A stretch of DNA of 64,000 nucleotides from Zygnema circumcarinatum (taxonomy: Eukaryota > Streptophyta > Zygnematophyceae > Zygnematales > Zygnemataceae). The notes beneath the pieces are model-generated. The model did no database searches. It saw only the letters and a program-made list of their open reading frames with translations, and had not been told where the DNA came from. Numbering within the stretch: position 1 is the first letter of the stretch; every line of letters starts with the position of its first letter. Of this stretch, positions 10,501 to 19,522 are shown piece by piece. The position numbers were made by a program, and so were the translations under genes. Location: NCBI GenBank assembly GCA_037447605.1, contig CM074809.1, forward strand, positions 3,239,716 to 3,303,715, in the 5' to 3' direction.

Positions 10501-13500
10501 CTCCCTCTCTCTCTCTCCCCTCCCACTCTCTCTCCCTCTCTCTCCCTCTCGCTCCCCCTCTCCCTCTCGCTCTCTCTCTCTCCCCCCTCCCTACATGCTT
10601 GCCTAGTCCCCGCTTTCCGACTAACTCCCCCCTCTCCTTCCAGAGCACAAGTACGCGATCGTGGCCCAGCTTCAGACCGCGGGGCACATCGTGGGCATGA
10701 CCGGCGACGGCGTGAACGACGCGCCCGCCCTAAAAAAGGCGAACATCGGAATCGCCGTTGACGACGCCACGGACGCGGCCCGCGGGGCCGCCGACATCGC
10801 CCTCACGGAGCCGGGGCTCAGCGTCATCATCCACGCGGTGCTCACCGCGAGGTGCATCTTCCAGAGGATGAAGAACTACACGGTGAGGGAGGGAGGGAGG
10901 GAGGGAGGGNNNNNNNNNNTGGGTTTTTGTGTGTGTGTGCCATAGAGAAAGCGAGAGGGGGAGAGAGAGAATGTTAGAGGGGGGGGAGGGAGAGACCTTG
11001 TCAGTAACCTTGTTATGATGAGTGCAGGAGGTGCCGGACGGCAACAAGGACAGTCCCGGCGGGCCGTGGGAGATGGCGGGCCTCCTCCCTCTCTACGACC
11101 CTCCGCGGCACGACAGCGCGGAGACCATCCGGCAGGCCTTGGAGCTCGGGGTCAAAGTCAAAATGATCACAGGTGGGAAGGCCACAGCCCCTGCAGCGGG
11201 CCGAGGCAGGGAGAGGGAGAGAGAGAAAGAGAGGGAGAGGGACGAGGGAGAGGGAGAGGGCGAGGGCGAGGGAGAGGGAGAGGAAGAGGGAGAGGGACAG
11301 GGAGAGGGAGAGGGAGAAAGCTGCCTGCCTTAAAATTTCATTTAAAACTACTGCCACTTTTATTAGATTTATTTTTCTGTTGTTTTTTGACGTCTTTTGT
11401 GTTTTCTCATCGCATTTTTTTGGACGCGTAAATAGGGGACCAGCTTGCCATCGCGATAGAAACTGGAAGAAGACTGGGAATGGGGTCCGAAATGTATCCT
11501 TCAACCAACCTCTTCAGTGGCAAGCAGAAAGATCCGGATCGAACACTTGCGGAAATTATAGAAGATGCCGACGGATTTGCAGGAGTGTTTCCTGGTGAGC
11601 ATAGAAATTGAAAAACGTATGCTTTCTGCGTTATCAATTAATCCATCAATCAGCCAAAACCCGGACTACTAACTCAAATTCATCGTTCTCTCTCTCCCCC
11701 TATCTCTCTCTCTCTAGTTCTCTCTCTCCCTATCTCTCTCTCCCTCTCTCTCCCCTCCTCTCTCCCTCCTCTCTCCCTCTCTCTCCCTCTCTCTCTCCCT
11801 GTCTCTTCCTCCCTCTCTCCTCCCTCTCTCCCTTTCTCCCTCTCTCCCTCTCCCTCTCTCCCCATCTCTCTCCCTCTCTCTCTCTCCCCTCCCACTCTCT
11901 CTCCCTCTCTCTCCCTCTCGCTCCCCCTCTCCCTCTCGCTCTCTCTCTCTCCCCCCTCCCTACATGCTTGCCTAGTCCCCGCTTTCCGACTAACTCCCCC
12001 CTCTCCTTCCAGAGCACAAGTACGCGATCGTGGCCCAGCTTCAGACCGCGGGGCACATCGTGGGCATGACCGGCGACGGCGTGAACGACGCGCCCGCCCT
12101 AAAAAAGGCGAACATCGGAATCGCCGTTGACGACGCCACGGACGCGGCCCGCGGGGCCGCCGACATCGCCCTCACGGAGCCGGGGCTCAGCGTCATCATC
12201 CACGCGGTGCTCACCGCGAGGTGCATCTTCCAGAGGATGAAGAACTACACGGTGAGGGAGGGAGGGAGGGAGGAGGGAGGGAGGGAGGGAGGAGGGAGGG
12301 AGAGAGAGAGAGGGAGAGAGAGGGGAGGGAGAGAGAGAGGGAGAGAGAGAGGGAGAGAGGGGAGGGAGAGAGAGAGGGAGAGAGGGGAGGGAGAGAGAGA
12401 GAGGGAGAGAGGGGGAGAGAGAGGGAGAGAGAGAGAGGGAGAGAGAGGGAGAGAGAGGGAGAGAGGGGAGGGAGAGAGAGGGGAGGGAGGGAGGGAGGGA
12501 GGAGGGTTGGAGGGGCGGAGGGGAGGGAGGGAGGGGAGGGAGGGGGGAGGGGAGGCAGCATGTTGGGTGGGTTAGTACTGAGAAGATGGGATGAATGGGA
12601 GCTGGTTTAGGACTGTGGGGGCTTTAGTTTTTTTTCGCTCTACTTGGTTACGGGTTGGTTGAAAGGCTTCCGTTTTTTGAGCTGATTCTCGTTTTGTGCT
12701 GACTGGGTTTCGTGGTTTGGAGGGTTTCTCAGATCTACGCAACATCGATCACCATTCGTATTGTTGTGAGTTTACAGCAGGCTCAATTTGGTTGGGTTCA
12801 ATCACATTGCCAGAATTAATCTTGTCACACACTTTTCGTTCCATTTTACGCTCTCGTGAGAGGATGAGTGCTTCTGTCCAAGTCGCTTGTGATGACTTTA
12901 AAGCACTAACATCTACCTGAAAAATGTTCCAGCTTGGATTCATGGTCCTCACTCTCGTATATAAGTACGACTTCTCGCCCTTCATGACTCTGGTCATCGC
13001 AATTCTTAATGATGGTAATTCTCCTCCCTCCCCTCCCTCCCTCCCTCCCTCCCTCCCCTCCCTCTTTCCCTCCCTCCCTCCATCCCCCACTTCACTCATC
13101 GTAGCCATCGTGCTGGTTACAATCCACACACTCCCTCTTACATCGATGACGTAAACAAAGAATGAACATGGCTCCTTCTCCTCCGGCGGATTGACTGCGT
13201 GCAGGCACCATTCTCTCCATCTCCACCGACAATGTGAAACCTTCTCCCCATCCGGACAGCTGGAGGCTCAAGGAAATTTTCGTGACTGGAATCGGCTTCG
13301 GTATTTACTTAGCCCTCACGAGCATTCTTTTCTTCTATCTCGAGCGTAGCACCACCTTTTTTCAAGTAAGCAATTCTCAATTCCTTCACACCTTCTCATG
13401 AAAGGTTACTCTCTCAGCCTTAGCATCCCAAAAGAAACAACAACATTGACATTGAAACTTGACCCAAGTATGAGTGAGCTTGCTTGATTCAAGATCCTTC

Positions 13501-14592
13501 TTTTTGGGCGGCACTTGATTAGGATGTATTTGGAGTTCAAGACCTCGCCGAGTACAGAATGGAGCTGACGGCGATCGTGTATCTTCAAGTGAGCATATCG
13601 AGTCAGGCCCTCATCTTCGTGACCCGCTCTCAGGGCTTCTCCTACTTTGAACGGCCCGGCACGCTCCTCATAGTGGCCTTCATTACGGCACAACTGGTAA
13701 GAAAATTGTGACATGGGGGGGTCGAGAGAGAGAGTGCGAGAGAGGGAGAGAGGGGGAGGGAGAGAGAGGGGGAGAGAGAGGGGGAGAGAGGGGGAGGGGG
13801 AGTGAGAGGGAGGGAGAGAGAGAGGGGGAGAGAGAGGGGGAGAGAGGGGGAGGGGGAGTGAGAGGGAGGGAGAGAGAGAGGGGGAGAGGGAAGGGGGAGA
13901 GAGGGGGAGAGAGAGTGAGAGGGAGGGAGAGAGAGAGGGGGAGAGAGAGATGGCTGCAGCAAAAAGGTCAGAATCTGAGAGGATGAAGAGTGAATACAAT
14001 GAGAACTCGATGATGTTTCTCTCCCTGTCCATTTTTCAATATTGTTCGTACTTACCTTCGATATCCTCAACTTTGATTTTTGTTTGGTATGCAGATTGCG
14101 ACTTTGATCACTGTTTATGCCGATTTCAGCACTTTTGCGCAACTGCAGCATGTGGGCTGGGGCTGGGCCGGAGTCGTCTGGCTTTACAGGTAAGGGAAAA
14201 GTTAAAAAAACAAAGGAAACGATGAACAAAAAAGTAAAACAGGAGAAGACGAGCGAAATTTTCTGTATTTCTCCACGTTTACCAGACTTCTCACTTTTTT
14301 CCCGAGCCGCTTCCCGAGCTTTAGCTGATCTCAACCTCTTTTGGTGCTTTGATCTAAAACCATTACTAACTGACTGACTGACTGACTAAAAACTCGAGTT
14401 CCCATGCATGGGTTGCATTGCAGCCTCATTATTTACGTGCCCCTCGACTTCCTCAAATTCGGCATGCGATATCTGATCGATGGAGGCAATGATACTTATC
14501 AGAACGGTAACCGAAGTAGCAGTAGTAGTAGTCGAGGAGGGGGAGGCAGGAGCAGGTCTCCGAGTCTGGGCACCGGCACGAGTGGGAGCTGA
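6001..14592 (+). CDS. Plasma-membrane H+-transporting ATPase (P3A type), C-terminally short
   Basis: This pump hydrolyses ATP to export protons across the plasma membrane. Exons: 6001-6132, 6651-6737, 6946-7083, 7317-7451, 7597-7776, 7998-8204, 8446-8565, 8727-8846, 9027-9149, 9315-9419, 9659-9803, 10067-10225, 10644-10882, 12733-12765, 12933-13014, 13205-13365, 13523-13696, 14095-14189, 14424-14592. All junctions keep phase; intron 1 is GC-AG. The product is about 867 residues. Visible motifs are LTGES in the actuator domain (exon 5), the phosphorylated Asp in DKTGTLTL (about residue 315), [32 protein letters not shown] and the last helices ending [13 protein letters not shown]. Plant pumps are about 950 residues with a regulatory tail ending in a penultimate Thr. 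This reading frame stops about 28 residues after the last helix in a Ser/Gly/Arg-rich tail. A splice at 14506 to an unseen exon remains possible. The second copy of exons 11-13 (11028-12251) is excluded as an assembly artefact. Confidence 0.96.
6137..6240. repeat. CT-rich microsatellite in intron 1 of the H+-ATPase gene
   Basis: Nearly pure CT dinucleotide run just after the GC donor of intron 1. Pyrimidine-rich sequence continues to about 6590. The Leu/Ser-rich frames across it are not coding. Confidence 0.9.
7452..7507. repeat. GA microsatellite at an intron 5' end
   Basis: GA dinucleotide run that starts directly at the GTGAGA splice donor after the exon ending KIDQ. Similar GA or GGGA runs start at other donors of this gene (10883, 12252, 13697). 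Confidence 0.9.
9551..10904. repeat. First copy of a 1354-bp direct duplication flanking an assembly gap
   Basis: Identical, as far as I could compare by eye, to 10920-12273 at a constant offset of 1369 bases, introns and microsatellites included. It spans H+-ATPase exons 11-13, from the nucleotide-binding region through the TGDGVND hinge. The match ends inside a GGGA run next to the 10-N gap. Two contig ends covering the same locus and joined without merging would give exactly this. Confidence 0.95.
10910..10919. other. Assembly gap (10 N)
   Basis: Ten Ns of arbitrary length between the two identical copies, placed within a GGGA microsatellite that probably stopped assembly. Confidence 0.99.
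10920..12273. repeat. Second copy of the gap-flanking duplication (probably artefactual)
   Basis: Repeats H+-ATPase exons 11 (11028-11172), 12 (11436-11594) and 13 (12013-12251) without base changes. Translating both copies would duplicate the nucleotide-binding and hinge segments, which no P-type ATPase could accommodate. Using one copy gives a complete, in-phase pump. Confidence 0.93.
12252..12560. repeat. GGGA/GAGA-rich low-complexity intron sequence
   Basis: Purine-only stretch of about 300 bases in the intron after exon 13. The Glu/Arg/Gly frames here are not coding. Confidence 0.9.
13706..13950. repeat. GGGAGA-rich low-complexity intron sequence
   Basis: Purine-rich imperfect repeat with two near-identical 80-90 bp blocks (about 13750-13835 and 13815-13905), in the intron before exon 18 of the H+-ATPase gene. 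Confidence 0.85.
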
Positions 14593-15847
14593 CTCGCAGC
14601 AATGGCTGGAGGTCAGTTCACTCGCATCCCCAAATTGGCTTAAACTTCTTCACTTATGATCAATATTTCCGACGAAAATTCATCATTAGCAGACGAGAAT
14701 TGGCCTCTCGCTCTCCCTCCCTTCCTCCATCGACCACTCTCATTCTCTCCCCCTTCATCCACCTTCCCTTCCCTTCCCTTCCCCCATCCCTCCCTTCCTC
14801 CCTCCATCTACCACTCTCATTCTCTCCCCCTCATCCTCCTTCCCTTCCCTTCCCTTTTCCCCTCCCTCCCTTCCTCTCTCCATACACCACTCTCATTCTC
14901 TCCCCCTCAGCCTCCTTCCCTTCCCTTCCCTTCCCCCCTCCCTCCCTTCCTCCCTCCATCTACCACTCTCATTCTCTCCCCCTCATCCTCCTTCCCTTCC
15001 CTTCCCCCCTCCCTCCCTCCCTCCCTCCCTCCCTCCCTCCCTCTATCGGCACGGTTTTAAGAGTTGACCTGCAAATCTTGCAACTGAACGCTTCACTTAT
15101 GCTTGTGCAGATTGAATGCAAAGAAATAAATTCCGGTGGAAATCTTCGTGTCTTATGGAAGGGTCCTTGGGACTGCCGCTTTAATTTTTAACCGGAGATA
15201 TTTTTTGTTTTTCCAGTGTACCGTTAAACTGATCTAACTCTGTACAGAAACCCTAGCTGCTGTTTTATATAGGAAGGTATGAAATTGAAAAATCTGTCCC
15301 GGCCTTGGCTCGAATTTGAGTGAGTCCGGAATCGGCCTTGCAATGTACTGTAAATGAGAATAGGGGAGTCAATTTTTCAGTCTCTTCGCAAGTTGGAACC
15401 TTTTAGTGATGACGAGGAGGTAGATATAAGGCTCAGAAGGAACAATGATCAAATTTTTTAGGTTGAAAGAAATTGTTGTTGAGAACATTGCGCCTTAAAT
15501 GGCTCTGTTTTGCCTCCCCTTTTTTCTAACTCCCTCACCCTTAAAAAATACAAAAATATTTAAAAAAACTGTTTTTACTCCTACCGCCTCTCGCCCTCGT
15601 CTTAAACGAAGCACGGCAATCGCTACAGTACAGGCTGACACGTCGACATTTCCATGCTGCAATCTTTTTCTCATTATTTTCTTATAAAACATTCGGTGAA
15701 TGAAAAAGCGGTCAATATTTAACAGCTGATGCGAAAAGAGCCTCCTCCTCCGCTCGTCCTCGTCTCGAAGAACCACGAGCAATGCTCCGCTTCAAACCCC
15801 ACCTGCACACCCGACCATCTCCCCCAAACACCTCATTTTCAACTCTA

Positions 15848-15881
<34 letters not shown>

Positions 15882-15938
15882 CAAAAGCTTCGAGACCCAA
15901 ACATGGGTTATTGGCGGATCTTAGCCGAGAGAGAGAGA
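14593..15938. other. Convergent region between H+-ATPase and wall-type protein genes
   Basis: 3' ends of two convergent genes. Besides the minisatellite at 14712-15045 and a CA run at 15861-15881, I see no coding sequence. Possible 3' UTR sequence of the H+-ATPase runs to about 15360, where TGTAAAT occurs. Confidence 0.5.
14712..15045. repeat. Pyrimidine-rich minisatellite, about 76-bp unit, four copies
   Basis: Four imperfect copies of a unit containing CCACTCTCATTCTCTCCCCC, CATCC and CCTTCCCTTCCC blocks. The CCACTCTCATTCTC core recurs roughly every 75-80 bases. It sits just downstream of the H+-ATPase stop codon. Confidence 0.85.
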
Positions 15939-18052
15939 TCATTGTTGATGAGAGGGAGAAACGGAGTGGGAAGTGCTGCTTTCTGTATGCGAGAGAAGAG
16001 GAGAGGGAGTACCTTGAAGGGAAGGTGGTGGAAGCAGAGTGGGTGGAAAAGGTGGCGGAGAACGCAGGGAGAGTGTTGGCGGAGGTGGTAGTGGGGAGGG
16101 AGGAGGAGAGGGAGGGGCGGAACCGGGGGGAGGAGACGGAGGAGGAGGCGAGGTGGCAGGACGAGAAGGAACGGGGAAGGGAGGAGGAGAGGGAGGGGGA
16201 GAAGGAGATGGGGGTGGAGGCGACGCAGGGGGGGAGGGAGAGGGCCTGGGAGGAGGTGAGGGAGGGGGGGGTCGACGAGATGAGGGTGGAGGAGGACGCG
16301 GGGAAGGAGGAGGAGATTGAAGTGGTGGAGAAGGAGAGAAAGGAGGAGGAGACGGAGGATGAGGGGAAGGAGGTGGTAGTGAGGGAGAGACAGGAGGAGG
16401 GAGTGGGAGGCGAGAGGCAGGAGAAGCGGGAACTGAAGTGCACAGAACGTACGTGTCTCCGTCGCTGAGATAGGAGCCTCCCTTTGGCGGGCCCTGCAAA
16501 TAGCAGCCCTTGGTGCGATAGAAAAATCCAAGACAATTTTGTGTTTTCATGCACATTTCATAACATTGGGAGGGAGTTTTGGGCTGAGTGAAGTTTGTGA
16601 GGCGAGGGGCGGAGGGGGCCCAATAGCTCACTCCCGCAGCGAAAAAAAAGTTTGGAAAAGCTCTCCCACACACCTCTGCATGAACAGATGAAGTCATTTA
16701 TTAAAACATGCCTCAGTTTAGGGAATAATGCACGAAAACATAGAGAGGAATTTTAGAAACGTTTCTGCATAGATTATCGCATTATAACGACTTCTATTGT
16801 TCATGAGGAAGGAGGAGTTTGCTGTTTACGCGCATATTGTTATGAAAATAAACTCTGAAAAAAAATGTGGCTGGGTGGAGATGCAGACCTGGGGGAGGAG
16901 GAGGTGATGGAGGGGGGGAGGGAGGAGGAGGGGGGGAAGGAGGGGGTGGCGGAGATGGAGGGAGAGGCGAAGGAGGAGGGGGAGAGGGTGGAGGGAGAGG
17001 AGGGGGAGGTGGAGAAATGGAGGGGCAATATACGTAGGATGAGCCATCAACTGTATAGGGAGCTCCTACAGGCTCTCCTTTTAAGTAACATCCCTTCCCT
17101 CGATAAAGGAAACCGAAGCAGCCGGCCATGGTGGCACAGTCCCGGTAGCAGTCGTCGGGAGAGAGAGGCTGCGTGAAGTTTCTTAGATGCGGAGTTTTTA
17201 AGCTCCAAAAACTGAGGTCTGGTTTGTAAATAAAATTGGGGTAAATTCGGCCGCAGTATTCTGCAGGTGGAAAGGAAAGTCAGTGGCAGAATCGATGAGA
17301 TTTGATCACTTCATTTTTATGCTTTTTTACTTGCTAAAAAAATAGAACTGGAGAGCGATCGTAGGGGAATTATTCCTTTGTTTTTCTGTCCTTCCTTCTT
17401 GCGCTTACCGAGAGAAGCTGGAGGGGGCCTTGGTGGAGGCAGAGAAGGAGGTGGAGAGGGAGGCGGGAACTGAGGAGAGGGAGGAGGAGAGGGAGGAGGA
17501 GAGGGAGGCGGAGAGGGAGGCGGAATTTGAAGAGAGGGAGGAGGAGTGGGAGGTGGGATTGAAGTGCATAAAACAAATGTGTCACTGTCGGGGGAGGGCA
17601 CCGGAACCCCCACAGGGGGCCCCTTCAAGTAGCAGCCGCGCCCTCTGTAGAGGAAGCCCCGGCAGCCCTCCGTGTTCCCGCACAGCGCAGAGCACTGCAG
17701 GGGGGTCCGCGGCTGAAGGAACACTCCGAGCGCGTTCGCGTTCTTCGGCCAATAGTTCACGCGGCTCGAAAAGAAATAGTTCGGGAGGGCGCGCCCGCAT
17801 GTCTCTGCAACGCCGGCGGCTTCATAACCCACATTAGGATTTTCAGAAAATGAATGCATGAACAAATGTTTGGTCAGGAGCGTGAAATGAACTGCAGACA
17901 TCAGCGATGAAGTCAACCAATCAAGTTAATAGGGTAGTGATGAAAAATTTGACGCAAACATCGAGGAAAGGTGGAGAAGTACGACTGTGAATTTAGGGTT
18001 AATGTGGGGTCTGGTCTGTACATGAAGTTATAACATGAGATAGTTCCGAGGC

Positions 18053-18083
<31 letters not shown>

Positions 18084-18085
18084 GC

Positions 18086-18155
<70 letters not shown>

Positions 18156-19522
18156 TGGGTCCGTACCGGGGGGAGGAGGGGTCGAGGGAGGACCCGCCGC
18201 CGGCGATGGCGGTGGCGACGGCGGCGGCGGCGGAGGAGGCGGTGGCGGCCGTACAAATCGCTGCGTGCATATGGCGGCGGCAGCGTACGGACCGTACGGT
18301 GTCAGCGAGAGGCCCAGGGCCGCTGCGACGCCACGTGGCGCGTCCGCAGCGAGCGGGAGCATCAGCACGCCCTCGGGGACTGCCACGTAGGCGTACGAAG
18401 GAGACTGGTACACCGCCACCTGTCCCCCTGGCAAGGTGGAACGCACTCAAGTCGCGTCAGTTCGCGAACGTATACGCCATTGCGCACTCACATGCGCTTC
18501 AGTTCGCGAACTTTCACGCCTAAAGGGAAAGGGAAGGGCGGCTGACCGTTGGCGGAGGCGGATGTGGACTTGAAGGAGCTCGCTATGGCGGCGCTCGGGC
18601 CGCGAACTTCGTCGAACTCGAGCATGTCCACTGCGAGGTTGAAGGTGCCGAGCTGGAAGGCGGCCCCGCTCGTGACCAGAACGCGGCGCTGTACTGTGTC
18701 GAAGGCGAAGGAATTAGGGTTTGGGAGGGAGGCGGAGGCGCGGGAGAGCGGGCGCGGGTCGAGGAGGGGGAAGGGGAAGGAGACGAGGGAGGCGTCCGCG
18801 GAGAGGCACGCGACAAAGCCGGTGCTTGCGCCGGCGGCGACGCCGGGCGAGCAGGAGCACTGGAGAGGCGTGAAGTCGAGCTGAATGCTGCGAATTTGGC
18901 TTCTTCCTGTGAGTGAAATAGAGGAGAGGGTGAACGTCACGCCGTCGGAAGAGCACGCCAAGAGAGCCATGGCGTCGGTGCATAACGAAGCGCTGAGACA
19001 TGACTGCCCGGTTATGAGGGGAGTCCACACTCCCCCCCTGGTCGGCATAAGCAGAGCGCCGCCATTGTTCATGGCGTCCGCAACAAGCAAGGTGGCGCCG
19101 TCCAGCGATATGTCGACAATGGCGGCGTTTATGGGCGTGGGAACGCGAATGGTGTCGGGAAGCGGCCCGTCCTTGGAGAGGTCGACTCGCACCACGTAGC
19201 TGTTCAGACTTGTCAGGAAGACGACGCCGGCGGGGGCCGCCGCGCATGCAACGACTTGCGAGGTGGGGCCCACATTGGGCAGTACGGAGTCGCCCACAAA
19301 GTATCGGCGGCTGAGGTCGAGCAAATACCCTGCGGTCGAAACGGCGTTGGCCTGCACGTCGTACACGCTCCCGGTCACGAAAGCGAGGGGGAAATCGAGC
19401 GCGCTTTGGGCATGGGCTTGGGGGATGGGACCTAGCAGGAGTCCGGCGACCAGAGCAAGGAAGATGTGGGGGAGAAAGGAGGGGAAATTTTGGATGGTGG
19501 GAGGAAGCTTGGGCGAGTTCAT
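15939..19522 (-). CDS. Secreted modular protein: beta-propeller-like N-terminus plus three six-Cys PAN-like modules on proline-rich linkers
   Basis: Exons on the minus strand: 19522-18547, 18427-18167, 17804-17409, 17260-16889, 16675-16013. If the last donor is not used, the frame runs on to a stop at 15939. All internal junctions are phase 1. The first 40 residues contain a signal peptide (hydrophobic FLALVAGLLLGPI, then AHA-Q). Residues about 41-390 have repeated strand-like segments (VYDVQANAVSTAGYLLDLS, LDGATLLVADAMN, FDTVQRRVLVTSG) typical of NHL/Kelch-like propellers. A PPPPSPPP linker follows, then three modules, one per exon. Each has CGR, FTQP/FLQP, a CxxxC pair, GC(F/L/R)GF(L/F)YR, GCYL(K/Q)G and a final CTS/CPS, giving six Cys each, with SPPP linkers between. 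This fits a cell-wall or extracellular-matrix glycoprotein of extensin/pherophorin style whose modules resemble PAN/Apple domains and may bind carbohydrate or protein. Module identity rests on Cys spacing only; the C-terminus is unsure. Confidence 0.8.
18052..18153. repeat. CAA/TTG trinucleotide microsatellite, about 34 units
   Basis: Perfect CAA run interrupted by one CAG, within the intron between exons 2 and 3 of the wall-type gene (minus strand), 12 bases past the splice donor. Minus-strand frames across it give poly-Cys, poly-Val or poly-Leu and are not genes. Confidence 0.97.

Noticed and set aside
10239-10700. Ser/Leu/Pro-rich proteins on CT tracts
   Set aside because: Intronic pyrimidine runs between defined H+-ATPase exons; repeated exactly in the second copy at 11608-12069.
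11028-12251. A real tandem duplication of H+-ATPase exons 11-13
   Set aside because: Copies appear identical including introns and microsatellites, and abut a 10-N gap; one copy alone gives a complete in-phase pump.
15782-16468. Plus-strand Glu/Gly-rich proteins opposite the wall-type gene
   Set aside because: They are antisense to the proline-rich linker exons; the minus strand has the conserved Cys modules and consistent splice phases.
18028-18256. Poly-Cys, poly-Val or poly-Leu proteins
   Set aside because: All are frames of the CAA/TTG microsatellite, inside an intron.
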